Source: Sepioteuthis lessoniana (taxonomy: Eukaryota; Mollusca; Cephalopoda; Myopsida; Loliginidae). From it: DNA of 64,000 nucleotides. The notes beneath the pieces are model-generated. The model was not told where the DNA came from. It did not search any database and saw only the letters and a program-made list of their open reading frames with translations. Positions 22,190 to 33,330 of this stretch are shown here, one piece after another. The position numbers were made by a program, and so were the translations under genes. Location: positions 71,451,952 to 71,515,951 of the forward strand of contig OY757904.1 in the NCBI GenBank assembly GCA_963585895.1, given 5' to 3'. Numbering within the stretch: position 1 is the first letter of the stretch; every line of letters starts with the position of its first letter.

Positions 22190-22190
<1 letters not shown>

Positions 22191-22509
22191 TTATATCCCA
22201 TAAAAAAGCATTACTTTTTTAATATAAATATGTATTTCGTTCAAAATCTAATTATCCATTGGGTCTGAAGAAGTCTTGTATTAATTTTTTTCTTCGTGTT
22301 TTTGGTGCACACCAGAAACTGAAAATACGGGATCGAAATAAATTTATAATCATGAATTAACCGGTCTTTGTTTTTTTTTTCTTAAAGAAATATTGCTCTG
22401 TAATAAATTTCATTGAGCTCTCTACCAGGAAAATTTAAATGTTCAGCTCTTGAATGATTTTCTTGTCCTGAGGGAATTACTCCAAACTTTTTAACCTGAC
22501 CAAATATTA

Positions 22510-22511
<2 letters not shown>
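22190..22511. other. No recognisable feature
   Basis: AT-rich DNA between microsatellites. Nothing was identified. Confidence 0.5.

Positions 22512-22577
<66 letters not shown>
22512..22577. repeat. (TA)n, mariner insertion site
   Basis: A TA tract ending in the TA that flanks the mariner terminal repeat. Confidence 0.95.
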
Positions 22578-22581
<4 letters not shown>

Positions 22582-23451
22582 GTGCATATGATAAGTTTCC
22601 AGACTTTTTTTGTATGGGCACTTTTAATTATAGTACACACATGAAATTATATTCCCATTCGAAGTAATATCCTCCGGTTGCAATGCACTTGTTATACCGT
22701 TCCAACAACTTCTGGAAGGCCCCATGGAAGTCCGCTTATATGAGCGTGTCAATGACCTTCGTCACGGCCTCTTTAATCTCCTCAATTTTCTCATAACGAC
22801 AGCCTGTGAGCTTAGGAAATAACCAAAATTCACAGGGAGCAAGGTCTGGACTATAGGGAGGCTGAGGAACTGTATTGACGCCATCTTCGTCAGATAGTCT
22901 TTGACAAGAATGGAGTTGTGGACTGGTGCAATGTCCTGCTGGAAATGCCACTGACCCGATTTGGAGAGTGTTGGCCACTTCCGATGGAATCTCTTCCTGA
23001 ACTCCCTAAAAACCTCAACATTGTAACCCTAACCCTAAACCTTTGGCCAATCAACTTTGGTGTATTGACTTCCTTATTCCTCCCACACCACTCTTCATCA
23101 CAGCCTTCCTTTAATCTCTTATGCCACTCAAAACCTGATGCTCGGTTCATGCAAGATGATCCAAAAGCAGTCTGAAGTATTCCATACGTTTCTGCGGTAT
23201 TTTTTTTCCAGTTTATAACAGAATTTTATTGGATATCGTTCTTTTAAAGTGTCAGATTGCATTTTTGAAATTCACCAGCTGTGAGAATCTGGCTTTAGTA
23301 GGGTGTATTCCAGTTCCTGCTGTAGCTGTTCATTTGAACCTGAAATCATAAAAATTAGTCGGTCATCTCATTGGATGTATAGCAATATCATAGTAAATTT
23401 TCGAGAGTCTGCCTGTACAAAAAAATTATCGAAACTTATCGTATGCCCCTC

Positions 23452-23452
<1 letters not shown>
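22578..23452 (-). mobile_element. mariner DNA transposon, internally deleted, both TIRs present
   Basis: An 875-bp element inside (TA)n, consistent with mariner's TA target. The left end is TGAGGTGCATATGATAAGTTTC; the right end, reversed, is CGAGGGGCATACGATAAGTTTC. The inverted similarity runs on for about 45 bp, into 'actttttttgtatgggc' on the left and 'aatttttttgtacaggc' on the right. Inside, on the minus strand, are remnants of one transposase. Length is about 400 bp short of a usual 1.3-kb mariner. The element is non-autonomous today. Confidence 0.9.
22736..23150 (-). pseudogene. mariner transposase remnant, frameshifted
   Basis: In mariners this DDD-type transposase cuts and pastes the element at TA sites. 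The reading on the minus strand begins MNRASGFEWHKRLKEG and GRNKEVNTPKLIGQR, the end of the N-terminal DNA-binding part. It then passes straight to SGQWHFQQDIAPVH (second catalytic Asp) and, after a one-base frame change near 22880, to PQPPYSPDLAPCEFWLF. The region around the first catalytic Asp is deleted. The third catalytic position, normally Asp in LAPxD, is Glu here (LAPCE). The C-terminus continues YEKIEEIKEAVTKVIDTLI to a stop. Two copies of the telomere-like hexamer lie inside this coding stretch by chance (codons RVRV). Confidence 0.85.
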
Positions 23453-23503
<51 letters not shown>

Positions 23504-23530
23504 CTGTGTGTGTGTGTGTGTGTGTGTGCA
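23453..23530. repeat. Compound (TA)n(TG)n microsatellite
   Basis: TA run at 23453-23504 with one TG break, then TG run at 23505-23529. It forms the right flank of the mariner. Confidence 0.95.
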
Positions 23531-23728
23531 ATATTTTTTCTGAAGGCTAGACAATACTGATTTTTGTTATATGGATTCAATGAAGCAGTGTTTGGTAATA
23601 AAGGATATCAACTTTCTTTTGACTATGTACTATTTTATTAGAAATGATAAAATCTTGATATTTTTGTTTTAGGAAGAATGTAACATTTCACTATACATTT
23701 TAGGTGTCCTTCCCTATAAGCGATATCG

Positions 23729-23730
<2 letters not shown>

Positions 23731-23775
<45 letters not shown>
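23731..23775. repeat. (TA)n microsatellite
   Basis: TA tract directly before a SINE. Confidence 0.95.
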
Positions 23776-23778
<3 letters not shown>

Positions 23779-23975
23779 CAATTACTGGGGTGTACTGGTT
23801 AACGTTCTGGGCAAAGATATTGACGTAAGCTGGTTATTACGTTCACTTTCAGAAAGGTATGTATCCCCACATCTCGTCAGGTATTGGTAAAATAGTACCA
23901 CTAATGTATTTCTACTAGAATGCCTTTAACATTATATAACCCGCCAAGTTCTATATGCCATAAAACAAAGAAAAA
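23776..23975 (+). repeat. tRNA-derived SINE, degenerate full length
   Basis: Head 'ctggggtgtactggttaacgttctgggcaaag'; a weak B box; body 'ttacgttcactttcagaaaggtatgtatccccacatc...caggtattggtaaaatagtaccac'; 3' tail 'tgcctttaacattatataacccgccaagttctatatgccataaaac'. It is framed by (TA)n on both sides. Confidence 0.6.
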
Positions 23976-23978
23976 AAA

Positions 23979-23980
<2 letters not shown>

Positions 23981-24025
<45 letters not shown>

Positions 24026-24028
24026 TAG
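23981..24028. repeat. Compound (TA)n(GA)n microsatellite
   Basis: TA run then GA run. Confidence 0.95.
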
Positions 24029-24029
24029 T

Positions 24030-24875
24030 TTGAAAAAAGAATGAGGTGGACAGGCAGTGGAGAGTCATCAAACTGTAAACATTCCAACACTTTTTTTACG
24101 TGTCAAATTTTAGTTCTAAGTATTATGTCAGCATTTTGGATGTCAATTTTTAGTTTGGTCCCATCGATAAGGAGGATACGCACAAACAACTTCCTACATC
24201 TACGGAAGTTAGGATTGACAGAGTGGAGGTCATAGATGATATTTTAGTACGGGAATAAAAACTATGATGTGTAGTAACAAAAAGGATGCTGTTTATTTGA
24301 GTTATGTCATATAATAGAAAATAGGAACCGGGAAAATAGCTTTGAAATTTTAGTCAGGTGGATTTTCAGAAACAGAAGTAAGAAGTTGTGTTTTTGAGAC
24401 TTATACCCATTTCTATTGTCGAGTAGAAGCGACAGAGTAATATAATGTTAAGGGAGAATCTCTTTTCGAGAAAATGCCAATTTTGAAAATTTGCCAACTA
24501 TAAAAGAACGGGCTAACGAAATTGAAATATGAAGAAAATAAATGTGAATTTAATTCTGTAAAACTTCTTTGGTATCTTCATTCCGTAAAACGGACAAAAA
24601 GACGATCAAGCGTCGGGAAGCATATTTCAACTAACAACACTTCCCCTTTAACTAATAATTACGGATTCTAACCAAGTTGTAAATATACTGAATTAAAATT
24701 AACCACCTTCTGTATTCAAAGAAAAACAGAACTGGATTTTGAAAGAAAAGAAAAAATAAAATTCAGAAAGTATGCAAATTTTAAAAGTGTTGTAAGACAT
24801 TAAATATTAATCGTCCCGAGTCTTTTCGAAAATTACTGATTGTACAGGGATAATTTCCTTTTTCTACTATTACTC
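24030..24875. other. No recognisable feature
   Basis: About 850 bp, AT-rich. Nothing was identified. Confidence 0.5.
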
Positions 24876-24879
24876 TTTT

Positions 24880-25945
24880 GAGAGGTTTTCACACCAAAGT
24901 TAGCCGATAATTTCTCACTGGAGTTTGAGTGACAGCAAGTCTCCTCAAGTCTTCAGGAGTCTTTATTGTGTTCAGGCCAATCCCAATGAAGCCGTAGTTT
25001 GGATGGCCTATACTCGTCCTCTTATTTCCAAGTCCTCCAGTCCCTGTACTAATCCTTGCATGCCTGTACCAAGAGCTCGAATTAAAATTAATATCACTGA
25101 AATTTTCAGTTCCACAGAGTTTTCAATTCTCTTGCAAGGTCCAGAGACTTATCCTTCTGTTCGCTTTATTTCACTTTTACTCTGTGGTCAAACAAGACAG
25201 CAGACTCTACAATTCGATTAGTTCTCTTTGTTTTCATGACTGTAATTAGGTTTGGTCCTCTGGCCAAAATTAGGTGATCCATTTGCATCTCAAAATCCCA
25301 GGAGAGTTTGAGCATCTCATTTTCCAGGATGGTTTCTAGGTTGAGCAAAAACCATTTGTTCGTGTGGTCAAATTTCAATTTCTTCCATTATTCACTATGG
25401 ATTACCTTGCCCTCCCAGTCGTTTCAAAACATTGTTTTATGCTGCTATTTGAAGAGGTTATGTTTCTCTCTAAAGGTTTCCCTTCCTTAGCCATGTCCAA
25501 ATTGTCCCGAGTAAGATATCACTTGTTTGTCGCTTAATGTTTTTCTTCCCATTTTTATTTTCTAGTTATTCTTGTTTTGTAGATCCTCGTACTGACATTG
25601 TTGTTTCTGGTGGCTGTAATCAGTCTTTCTCTGCACTTTTCTATGTAATCTTTGAGTCATTGTATCGATACCCAATGCTATCTTGAATGCTGGCAAGTCA
25701 TCTTCGTCATTCTTTTCTTAGCATATATAATATCACGACGTCATCTCTGGGATATATGCATGGTCATTAGTTTTCTTATTCCCTAGTCCATGTCTTTACG
25801 TTCTTCTCTAATACTCTTCATGAATGGTCCCGAGTAACTTACGAGGAAGACAGCCCAGGAATTTATGTGGTTCCTGCTATAGAGTTTGATTTCGAGTAGT
25901 TTTCTCGTTCTCCAAAGACATCCATTTTAAAATTTTATTTCATCT
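24880..25945 (-). pseudogene. RLE-type LINE, copy a, 3' part
   Basis: The 3' end (low coordinate) carries the family terminus, seen on the plus strand as 'actggagtttgagtgacagcaagtctcctcaagtct'. At 25166-25378 minus, the frame KLSWDFEMQMDHLILARGPNLITV...KTKRTNRIVESAVLFDHRVKVK corresponds to the restriction-like endonuclease region, where the related copy at 42655 keeps RRPDLIIINKKK...KIVDVAV. Here RRPD has become RGPN, losing the Asp. At 25640-25900 it covers the RT thumb (the segment that reads DVDRLYVSRKEGG in copy b). Frameshifts are numerous. It is 5'-truncated against copy b at about 25945. Confidence 0.75.
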
Positions 25946-25949
25946 ATTA

Positions 25950-27480
25950 ATATCATTTATTCATCAGAGTTTTTCACATCAGCGTTAGCTGATGATTTTT
26001 CACTAGAGTTTGAGTGGCAGCAAGTCTCCTCAAGTCTCAAGGACTATTCTCAGTATTCTGGCCGTTCTAAAAAATGTAGTAGTTTGGATGATCTCCACTC
26101 GTCTGCCAACTTCAGAGTCCTCCAGTCCCTTTAGTAATCCTTTAGTTACTGTTCCAGACGCGCCAATTACCATTAGTATAATTGTCACCTGCATGTTCAA
26201 CAGTTTTTTCAATTCCCTAGTTGTTTAAAACACTAAAGAGTTGCTTTCCTTCCCATTTTGTTTCCTAGTTATTGTCATTCAGTTGTCCATCGTATTATCA
26301 GTATCGTTTCTAATGGCTGTAATGAGTCGTCCTTCATGTTTTTATCTACATAGTCTTCGAGTCGTTGTATCGATGCGTCAACACTGTCTTCAATGCTGGC
26401 AAGTCCTCATCCTCCCTCTTTTCTTGAAACATATAGCCTGTCAACGTCGTCTCTGGGATGTAATGCCTTATGCATGGTCATTAGTTTTCTTGTTCTTTGG
26501 TCCATTCGTTTAAGTTCGTCTCTGATCCTCCTGAGAAAGGGTCTGGAATATCTAACGAGTGGTAAAGCCCAGGTATTTATTCCTTTGATAAGGTTTCGGC
26601 TAGAGAGTTTTGTTTCAAGTAGTTTCCTAGTTCTCCTGAGATATTCTTGTTGTATACTCATATGCAGATTCATGCAGAAAGTATCACAACGACACAATGA
26701 TAAAGGACGAGCAAAGTCTTCATTAGAAAAATATGTACCTCTCATTTTATTGTAACGTTTGCGTGTGAGAGGGAGTTGGGGACCGAACAGAACTGTAATA
26801 TATTGACCCCCCACTTTTATGGCCGTCGGCGTTGTGTCTTTCTCGTTCTCCAGGGCTGCTCAACTGGAGGCCCAGGGGCCCAGCTCTCTGCCGGATGATG
26901 GCTTTCTTAATTGCATCTTATCACTAGCTGGTCTCCAAAGCTCCATCGGGGGTCCCGAGGACCCCTTCGGCATGGTGTGGCTTTCCCTACTACACCATGT
27001 CTCCGACGTCTCTTATCCTCAACTCACTGACTTCCTGTCTTCACAGAGTTATATAATAGTTCACGCCCACTCAATCGCCCACTCTATCTTTGGAATGGCG
27101 TGTTTGATCGACATCAAGCGGAAATAACTTTCATGCAGTTCAGAGGTCACTCTCTTCCGGTGCATCAGTCTATGTGTGTATCATGGGATTTTTACCTTGT
27201 CCCATTTCATCAGCCCAAACCGCCCACGCGATGTCTTTCGATTACTGGCCATTGGAATGTGTCACTTCCTTCCGGCGCATCACTTTGGAATGGCATGTTT
27301 GGCCGGGTCGAAGGTCAAAATACTACATTCTTTTTAAATTTTATCTTTCATTTCCACTTGTTTGATGGTGTCAGCCCCCAAGATGCCCAAGTATTTGTGG
27401 GTATTTGTAGGTTCCGTTTTCTAATCTTGTCTTTATTTGATAGTTCCATTCCGTTAGTTTGATGTCTCTTCCCACTTATT
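25950..27480 (-). pseudogene. RLE-type LINE, copy b, internally deleted and split by an LTR
   Basis: The 3' end at 25950-26230 has NMQVTIILMVIGASGTVTKGLLKGLED and TARILRIVLET, the C-terminal tail of the endonuclease domain. About 430 bp are missing relative to copies a and d, removing the zinc and endonuclease core. At 26407-26640 the thumb is clear: YLRRTRKLLETKLSSRN, NTWALPLVRYSRPFLRRIRDEL, QRTRKLMTMHKALH, DDVDRLYVSRKEGG. The element is then interrupted by the solo LTR (26648-27327) and resumes at 27332-27480, matching 41150-41290 of copy d. The apparent long frame across 26407-26814 is a chance fusion of LINE and LTR sequence. Confidence 0.8.
26648..27327 (-). mobile_element. Solo LTR with 4-bp target duplication
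   Basis: A 680-bp block that interrupts LINE copy b. Its ends are TGTTGT...ACTACA on the plus strand (TG...CA rule). The 4 bp TTCT is present at 26644-26647 and again at 27328-27331, as LTR-element integration produces. On the minus strand the order is U3 with GC-rich sub-repeats (each with a ctcgggaccccc or similar core), then a TATA-like cATAAAAGt (about 26817), an initiator-like 'cagttctgttcgg', and AATAAA (about 26747). This is the layout of a pol II LTR. A second copy is at 58150-58935. No gag or pol is nearby. Confidence 0.85.
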
Positions 27481-27484
27481 ATTA

Positions 27485-27862
27485 TTATTATTATTTACTC
27501 CTTTTGAGTTTTTCACATCAGCATTAGGTGATGCACTTTCACTGGAGTTTGAGTGGCAGCAAGTCTCCTCAAGTCTCCAGGACTCTTCTCAGTATTCTGG
27601 CCTATCTCAAAAATGCTGTAGTTTGTATGGTCTCCACTCGTCCTCCAACTTCCAAGTCCTCCAGTCCCTTTAATAGTCCTTCAGTTACTGTACCGAATGC
27701 ACCAAGCACGATTGATATAATTGTCACCTTCATGTTCCACATTTTTTAATTCCCTAGCAAGTTTGAGGTAGCTATCCTTCTTTTAACTTTCTTTCAGTTT
27801 TATTATCTGCGGAGCCGGGGCACCAAAATCTGCAATTTTGCTCGTTCTCTTTTTTTTGTTGA
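27485..27862 (-). pseudogene. RLE-type LINE, copy c, 3' end
   Basis: It begins with the (TAA)n tail (plus strand ttattattattattatt at 27478-27495). Then come 'tcactggagtttgagtggcagcaagtctcctcaagtct' and the segment translating on the minus strand to the ARILRRVLET end. It is truncated near 27862. Confidence 0.75.
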
Positions 27863-27960
27863 TAACCCAGCAGAAGGAGGAAAAAATTATATGCCGAAAC
27901 GTTTTGACAATAACAATGACGAATTGTCTGAATTTTCAAAGTGGTAAAAATCTTCTTTTT
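27862..27960 (+). repeat. Fragment with 'gccgaaacgttttgac' motif
   Basis: 'acccagcagaaggaggaaaaaattatatgccgaaacgttttgacaataacaatgacgaattgtctga' recalls the 3' half of the palindrome at 48576-48792 (gccgaaacattgtga...aataaagacgaagacaatagtctga). It may be the end of a dispersed element. Which one is not known to me. Confidence 0.4.
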
Positions 27961-27964
27961 TATG

Positions 27965-28100
27965 TTTACTCCTTACATGTTTTCAGCATCAGTGTTACAA
28001 AGAGAGACTGAGCACCAGCAAGTTTCCTCAGTTTTCCAGAACTCCTCAAATATTATTTTTTTACTCCAATCCCTTTCAATATTGTTGAAAGTTTAACCTT
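27965..28100 (-). pseudogene. RLE-type LINE, very short 3' end fragment
   Basis: 'actccttacatgttttcagcatcagtgttacaaagagagactgagcaccagcaagtttcctcagttttccagaactcct' is the family terminus, degenerate. Confidence 0.6.
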
Positions 28101-28558
28101 TGCAGAAATATCATTTCTTGTATGTTGTGATAATTTTATTTAAGTTAGATTTGGTGGTAATTGCTTTAAATAAGATGATTTGAGATGATGTCATTCGGGA
28201 CCAGTTTTCATTTTATATATAGTTATTTGCAGTAAGGTCTGTGTCGTTCTTCTATCCTTTCTGTGATAAGTTATTTTTCTTTAATTTCCATCAATTTGAT
28301 TGTGTTCTCATCTTTGCATTTCAATTTTTACATTCCTATGAGCAAACAATTGTACAATTTGTGTAACATTTCTAACTTGTACAAATTCTTCATTTATGCC
28401 ACTGGCTGCATTTTACCTTCCCCTTGAGAGGTGAATCAATACAGGCTTGATAATTCCAATCTTGTTCAGTCTCTAATGAAATTATATATTTACTCTTTGA
28501 TACTTTGCTGTTATCATGAGTTTCCCTTTTCTTTGATTTCTTCTTTTTTAAATGAATC

Positions 28559-28560
<2 letters not shown>
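28100..28560. other. No recognisable feature
   Basis: AT-rich DNA. Nothing was identified. Confidence 0.5.

Positions 28561-28616
<56 letters not shown>
28561..28616. repeat. (TA)n microsatellite
   Basis: About 28 TA units. Confidence 0.95.
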
Positions 28617-28618
<2 letters not shown>

Positions 28619-28744
28619 CTACTTATGGCTTTCTTGTTTAGATTTTTTATATAACCAATCATAAACACTGTCAATTTTTACGTGCGGATTCTATCGTCAA
28701 ATCAAGTTTTAAAATTTCGCTGTCTTGTCGATCTGAATTAGAAA

Positions 28745-28960
28745 ACACTAAATTAATCTCCAAAAGAGGGATAACGCCCACTCAAAAGAGCTTCACTGCG
28801 TATGACATTAAACTTCATGTGACGGTGAGGCTCCAGTTCTAGACATATGAAGTTTGGCATACCCCTTCGTAGACATTATTTCTAAGTCCAGTCTGACACA
28901 TTTTACTATCTCCTTTTCGTGTCCCATCAATGGGTCAAATAGACCTATTTAAAAATATTA
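28745..28960 (+). repeat. Decayed composite-repeat head
   Basis: 'gagggataacgcccactcaaaagag', 'tgacattaaacttcatgtgacggtgaggctccag', 'cataccccttcgtagacattatttctaagtccagtctg' and 'cccatcaatgggtcaaatagacc' keep the order of landmarks in the head at 51143-51365. Confidence 0.55.
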
Positions 28961-31315
28961 GTATTCGATACGAATACCAAAAGATATTAAGAAACCACTA
29001 AACAAAAAATGTAAACATTAATGTAGAATTTGTGAAATATTCTGATATCTTGGTATGAAATAGCCATTGGTGAATGGAAATGCCATTAAAGTCAATAAAA
29101 CTGTAAATGAATGAAGTAATCAATAAAGGTATCTTACACAGTGGACCAGCGTATTTAATTTTCTTTTTTTTTTTTTTTGACAAATATATTCAGATGGCGA
29201 CATCATATAAAATGAGTATCTTATTGAAAAAGCGAAATATGAAAATGTTCATTCTTAGAAACCAAAAAAGTTAAGATTAAATATTTATTCAATATATTTT
29301 CCACCATCGGCCTTTTGCACTCATTTTCTCTTAGCGTCTTGTCAGCGGTTCATTATCAAAAAAAAAATTCATCCGTGAAAGAATCAATATATTCCTTAAA
29401 GACCTCTTCAATTTAATATTGATAGGTGTTCTTGTCTATATGCTTTAAATCAGACGTAAATAAAAATTTGGCTGAAAAGCCAAAATGCAATAAGATTGCC
29501 TTCTTCCATTGATCAAGTATTATAACCTCATATTCAGTAAACATGTTTTATCATGCTATATAATTTTCCTATTTCTTTTGCAGCAAACTGAAAGCGCTTA
29601 AACTTGAAAACCGATATTTCAAAGTGATATGGTATCTTAGCATTCATTAACCGCTCGATTATTTTGAAAGAATTAAATAGTGCATTGTATTCCATTTGTA
29701 ACATCAAAACGCTTACAATGAGTGATTTCACTTGTTTGTGTGGTTGATGGTTTAGATTCTCGTACCCATTGGGCCTCACCATAGTAATTTTACAATTATT
29801 TTTTCATCGAAAAAGTCATTAATGGTCAAAAATAGATAATGTGATACAAAATTTAACCAGCCCATAGTTGTTCGGTGCTAGCTTAAAACCTTCTGCTCAG
29901 TTTTAGTGTGTTTACGTAGCTTATTATGGCTGCCATTTGCTTTTAGCTCTCTAAAATATTTTTTCAGACGGAACATAAACTTATGGTTTGATGAAGTGGA
30001 CTGGTATAGTATTTTTCTTTTCAAAACGAAAAATAAACTACGTTATTTGATAAATATTATTCCTTGTAGAATATTCCATCAAATCAGATATTATTAGGCA
30101 TTATTTATTATCGAAATCAACACGATTTAAACTCAGTAAAGAAAAATAAAATCGCTGCACATTTATCGCCAAAGATAAGCTTGCTAAATGCATTAAAGAT
30201 CGGTACATATTTTAGCATCAATATGTGTACCAGTATTGTATTCTTTCAAGAGAAACATTTTATAATGAAAGCGTATATTATTATTCATTATCTATTTGTA
30301 CACACTACAGAAATTTGGCACAACTTAAAGATATACATATACAATGTTGGAAATAATAGCTTACATAAGACCCATGCTTAATCTTTTTCTAATTCTAAAC
30401 ACCATAAAACATAAAACATTACAGGAAACATTTTCTATGTTTAAATTAAAGTTGATATAATTGATTTAAACTTTAAGAAAATAATTACAAATTGATGATT
30501 TATATAAAGAAATGATGCATCAAAATAGGTTATCGATTTTGGGTATAAAAGAGTAAACTATCAAGCTTTAATGAAATTTTGCGATTGTAAGTTTAAAAAA
30601 TGCTAAGCTTGATTAATTTAAGCAAAATCTCTTTAATAAGAGAAAAATGCTCGTAATTAATTTGAGAAATAAACTGAAACAATTCTTTTCTTACCATTAA
30701 AAAAATATCTCTCTTACAAATCGTTGCAGTTGTAATTTGAGTGAGAATGTGCTGAAAAATTGCATTAACAATCTTTACTACCGTCTTATATTGACGGCCA
30801 TTATAGGTATTTTGGGGGTCTACTCAGGTTAGGTTTGTCGAGAATAATACTTCCTTTCTAGGACGAATATTATGAATAGAACTAACTAAATGTTAATGGT
30901 TCAAGACTTAGATAGATTTGGCTTAACAACAGAATGATTATCTTCATTTTCCCTTTAATCTCTAGATATAAATTGGGAATCAAATGTTCTTCAGAAATAA
31001 TTCTACACTAAGATATTAAGCAAACCATTGAATTAAACGACACAGATTTCATTTATATCAGCGGGATATAGATATTTTTTGTGAGTTTTAAATATAATAG
31101 ATTTATTATTAAACTGTATTAGTAATAATGACACAAATGAGAGGCTGTGTTATAATAAGTTCTATTCATAATTCATGTGTCATCACACTCCTCTTTACGA
31201 GGAGTTTCGCGTGAAAGAAAAAAGTTACTAAAAGCTTAAAAAATTATCTTTCTTGAAAAATAGCTTCGCAAGTAAAAGTTTTGTCTGAAAAGCAAGTTTG
31301 GTGTTTAAATTGATT
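28960..31315. other. No recognisable feature
   Basis: About 2.3 kb of AT-rich DNA. No repeat family or motif was recognised apart from a T run at 29162-29179. Confidence 0.5.
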
Positions 31316-31319
31316 CATT

Positions 31320-31390
31320 GCTTGATTGAATGGTTGATTTATGTATTTTAACGGCATATTAGTCAGTTTGGGGCAATTTTATGCTGACAA
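31320..31390 (-). repeat. SINE 3' tail
   Basis: 'gattgaatggttgatttatgtattttaacggcatattagtcagtttggggcaattttatgctga'. Confidence 0.5.
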
Positions 31391-32150
31391 GATAGGGGAT
31401 CATGTATCTTTACTTTCATAGGTACATGTTTTCTGTATTTATTTCTTAAGAGTCTTTTTTTTTTTCTTATTTATTATATCGTTTTTACACTCAGTCATGC
31501 TGAATACAAATATTTTTTAAACGTATCTATTTTACCGATAGATTGGACTATAACAAGTACTATCTATCTAAGTATGGTTGATTTGGGAAAAATTGCAATT
31601 AAGAGATACTTTACATCTCCATAAATGGAGCTTCACCATTAGACGCAATTTTTTGTCATACTCAGGACATCCCTTTAAAAGAGGGTCTTTCAGGGGATTT
31701 AGTCAGCGTATTCTTTGCCCCGCTGACAGTGTGATGATGTTTAAGAGTAAATTTATTCTAATAAATTTCTAGAAGCCATTTCACATTTATTCAACCGCTG
31801 TAATGATATTTTGTGTGAAGTATGAGTGTAACGAATGTGTTTTAACGTCTCATAATAATTTACGTCCCATCGCCACAAAAAAATGTATATGTATATAAAA
31901 GCAAGATAACAAATCAATTGAATTCAGAGACAAGTGATAGGAAACAAAGCAATTCATTAGAAATACCGACGGCGAATTTTTCTCCAAGGAATCGAGTTGA
32001 TTAGTTATTTGAATGGAATCTTTTATTTCGTATGTTTTTATTATTTCTTTAAACTTGAGTCGTGAACTTTGTACAATGATGATATTTGTAGCTGCGGATC
32101 TGTATTTTTTTCTTCTCTTCTTACAAAAAGTTTATTGAAAGTCAAACAAC
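31390..32150. other. No recognisable feature
   Basis: AT-rich DNA. Nothing was identified. Confidence 0.5.
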
Positions 32151-32154
32151 AAAT

Positions 32155-32300
32155 GATGATAGCTTAGTAGTTGTTCAGTGGTCAGTGCATTGGCCTGGAA
32201 AGATTAAATGTCTAGTTCAATCTTGATGACGAATAAGTAAAACCTATTTCTCTAACCCGCCAAGCAGAAACGAAAACTGTTCGCCCATCTAAACCAATTG
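32155..32300 (+). repeat. tRNA-derived SINE head, degenerate
   Basis: 'gtggtcagtgcattggcctgg' (A-box side) and 'ctagttcaatcttg' (B box, one mismatch), then 'taacccgccaagcagaaacg'. Confidence 0.5.
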
Positions 32301-33010
32301 CTCGCTGTTCTTTGAAAGAATGTGTATTATCAGAAGCAAGTTAATTGAAATATCGCTGAAACTTTTCCAATAAAAATATAGTCAGCAAATAATAGCTGTT
32401 TATGTAAACCATATCACACGTCGGATTATTTTGGCATTATTCCATTTACTAAAATATTTGCATATTCTGCGGGTTTTTTTGTTGGGATGCGTTTGTTTTT
32501 TCTTACAGCAAATGAATTTTCAACAAATTATATCGGTTTGTTATCACTATGACAGACACGGGTCATATAGGCGATGGCTGACGAGGAGAGTATTGCTCTG
32601 CTAAAAGGAATCAAGGTAATTTTACAATGAAGGTACCTCACCTATTTTCCCAATAGAAGCTACTCAAGTAATCATCTACCAACAAAATAGAGGAAATAGT
32701 TCGTTCTTTTTTTTTCGGAAGAAAGATCTTTTCTATAACTGAAGAATTATACATAAGCCTTACAGAAAACACTGCGAGCCACATGCAGCTGGTGACCCAC
32801 ATATAGCACATGACTGTACTACATCAATAAATTACTTTTTGTTGCTTGGTATTGAGGGTAGACTCTAGGAAATACCAGTCGATCTGAGCTCTAATCATGG
32901 ACGATGCTGCTCGAATTTTACTGAGTACACATACCTTTGAATAATATAGGAATACCATTGTGCTTCTTCCAAAAATAAATAAATGCTAGATTAGACTTGG
33001 CTCTTTAAAC
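32300..33010. other. No recognisable feature
   Basis: AT-rich DNA. Nothing was identified. Confidence 0.5.
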
Positions 33011-33189
33011 ATTGGTTGATTGATTTTGCGGCAAATATATTTAGGCTTTTTTTCGCAGGAGTTAGTTAATTGCGTTCATTGTACGTTCAAAATTACATTT
33101 TTTTGTGTAATCGCATCTTACAAGTTTATGTTTTACTTTTAACCAGCATACGTCCCATCAGATGTGAATAAATTTTAAACAAGTCTATT

Positions 33190-33330
33190 AAAGAGGGACG
33201 GTATCCGCTTCTACCACTCCTCGTTAGAGTGGATGTGGGAGTACTTTCTACCCAATCCCCAGCTATGGGTAAATATTACTGCTAGGATGCCTTTGGCGTT
33301 AAATGACCTAGGAAGGTCATCAAACGAAGA
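33190..33330 (+). repeat. SINE body and 3' tail
   Basis: 'ggatgtgggagtactttctacccaatccccagctatgggtaaatattactgc' followed by 'tgcctttggcgttaaatgacctaggaaggtcatcaaac', the standard body-to-tail junction without a head. Confidence 0.65.

Noticed and set aside
23025-23042. Telomere-like 'taaccctaaccctaa' as an interstitial telomere relic
   Set aside because: It lies inside the mariner transposase reading (codons for RVRV on the minus strand) with homology continuing on both sides, so coding ancestry explains it.
26407-26814. A 135-codon minus-strand frame as one protein
   Set aside because: The first ~55 codons are LTR sequence and the rest LINE RT thumb, fused by the insertion at 26648.
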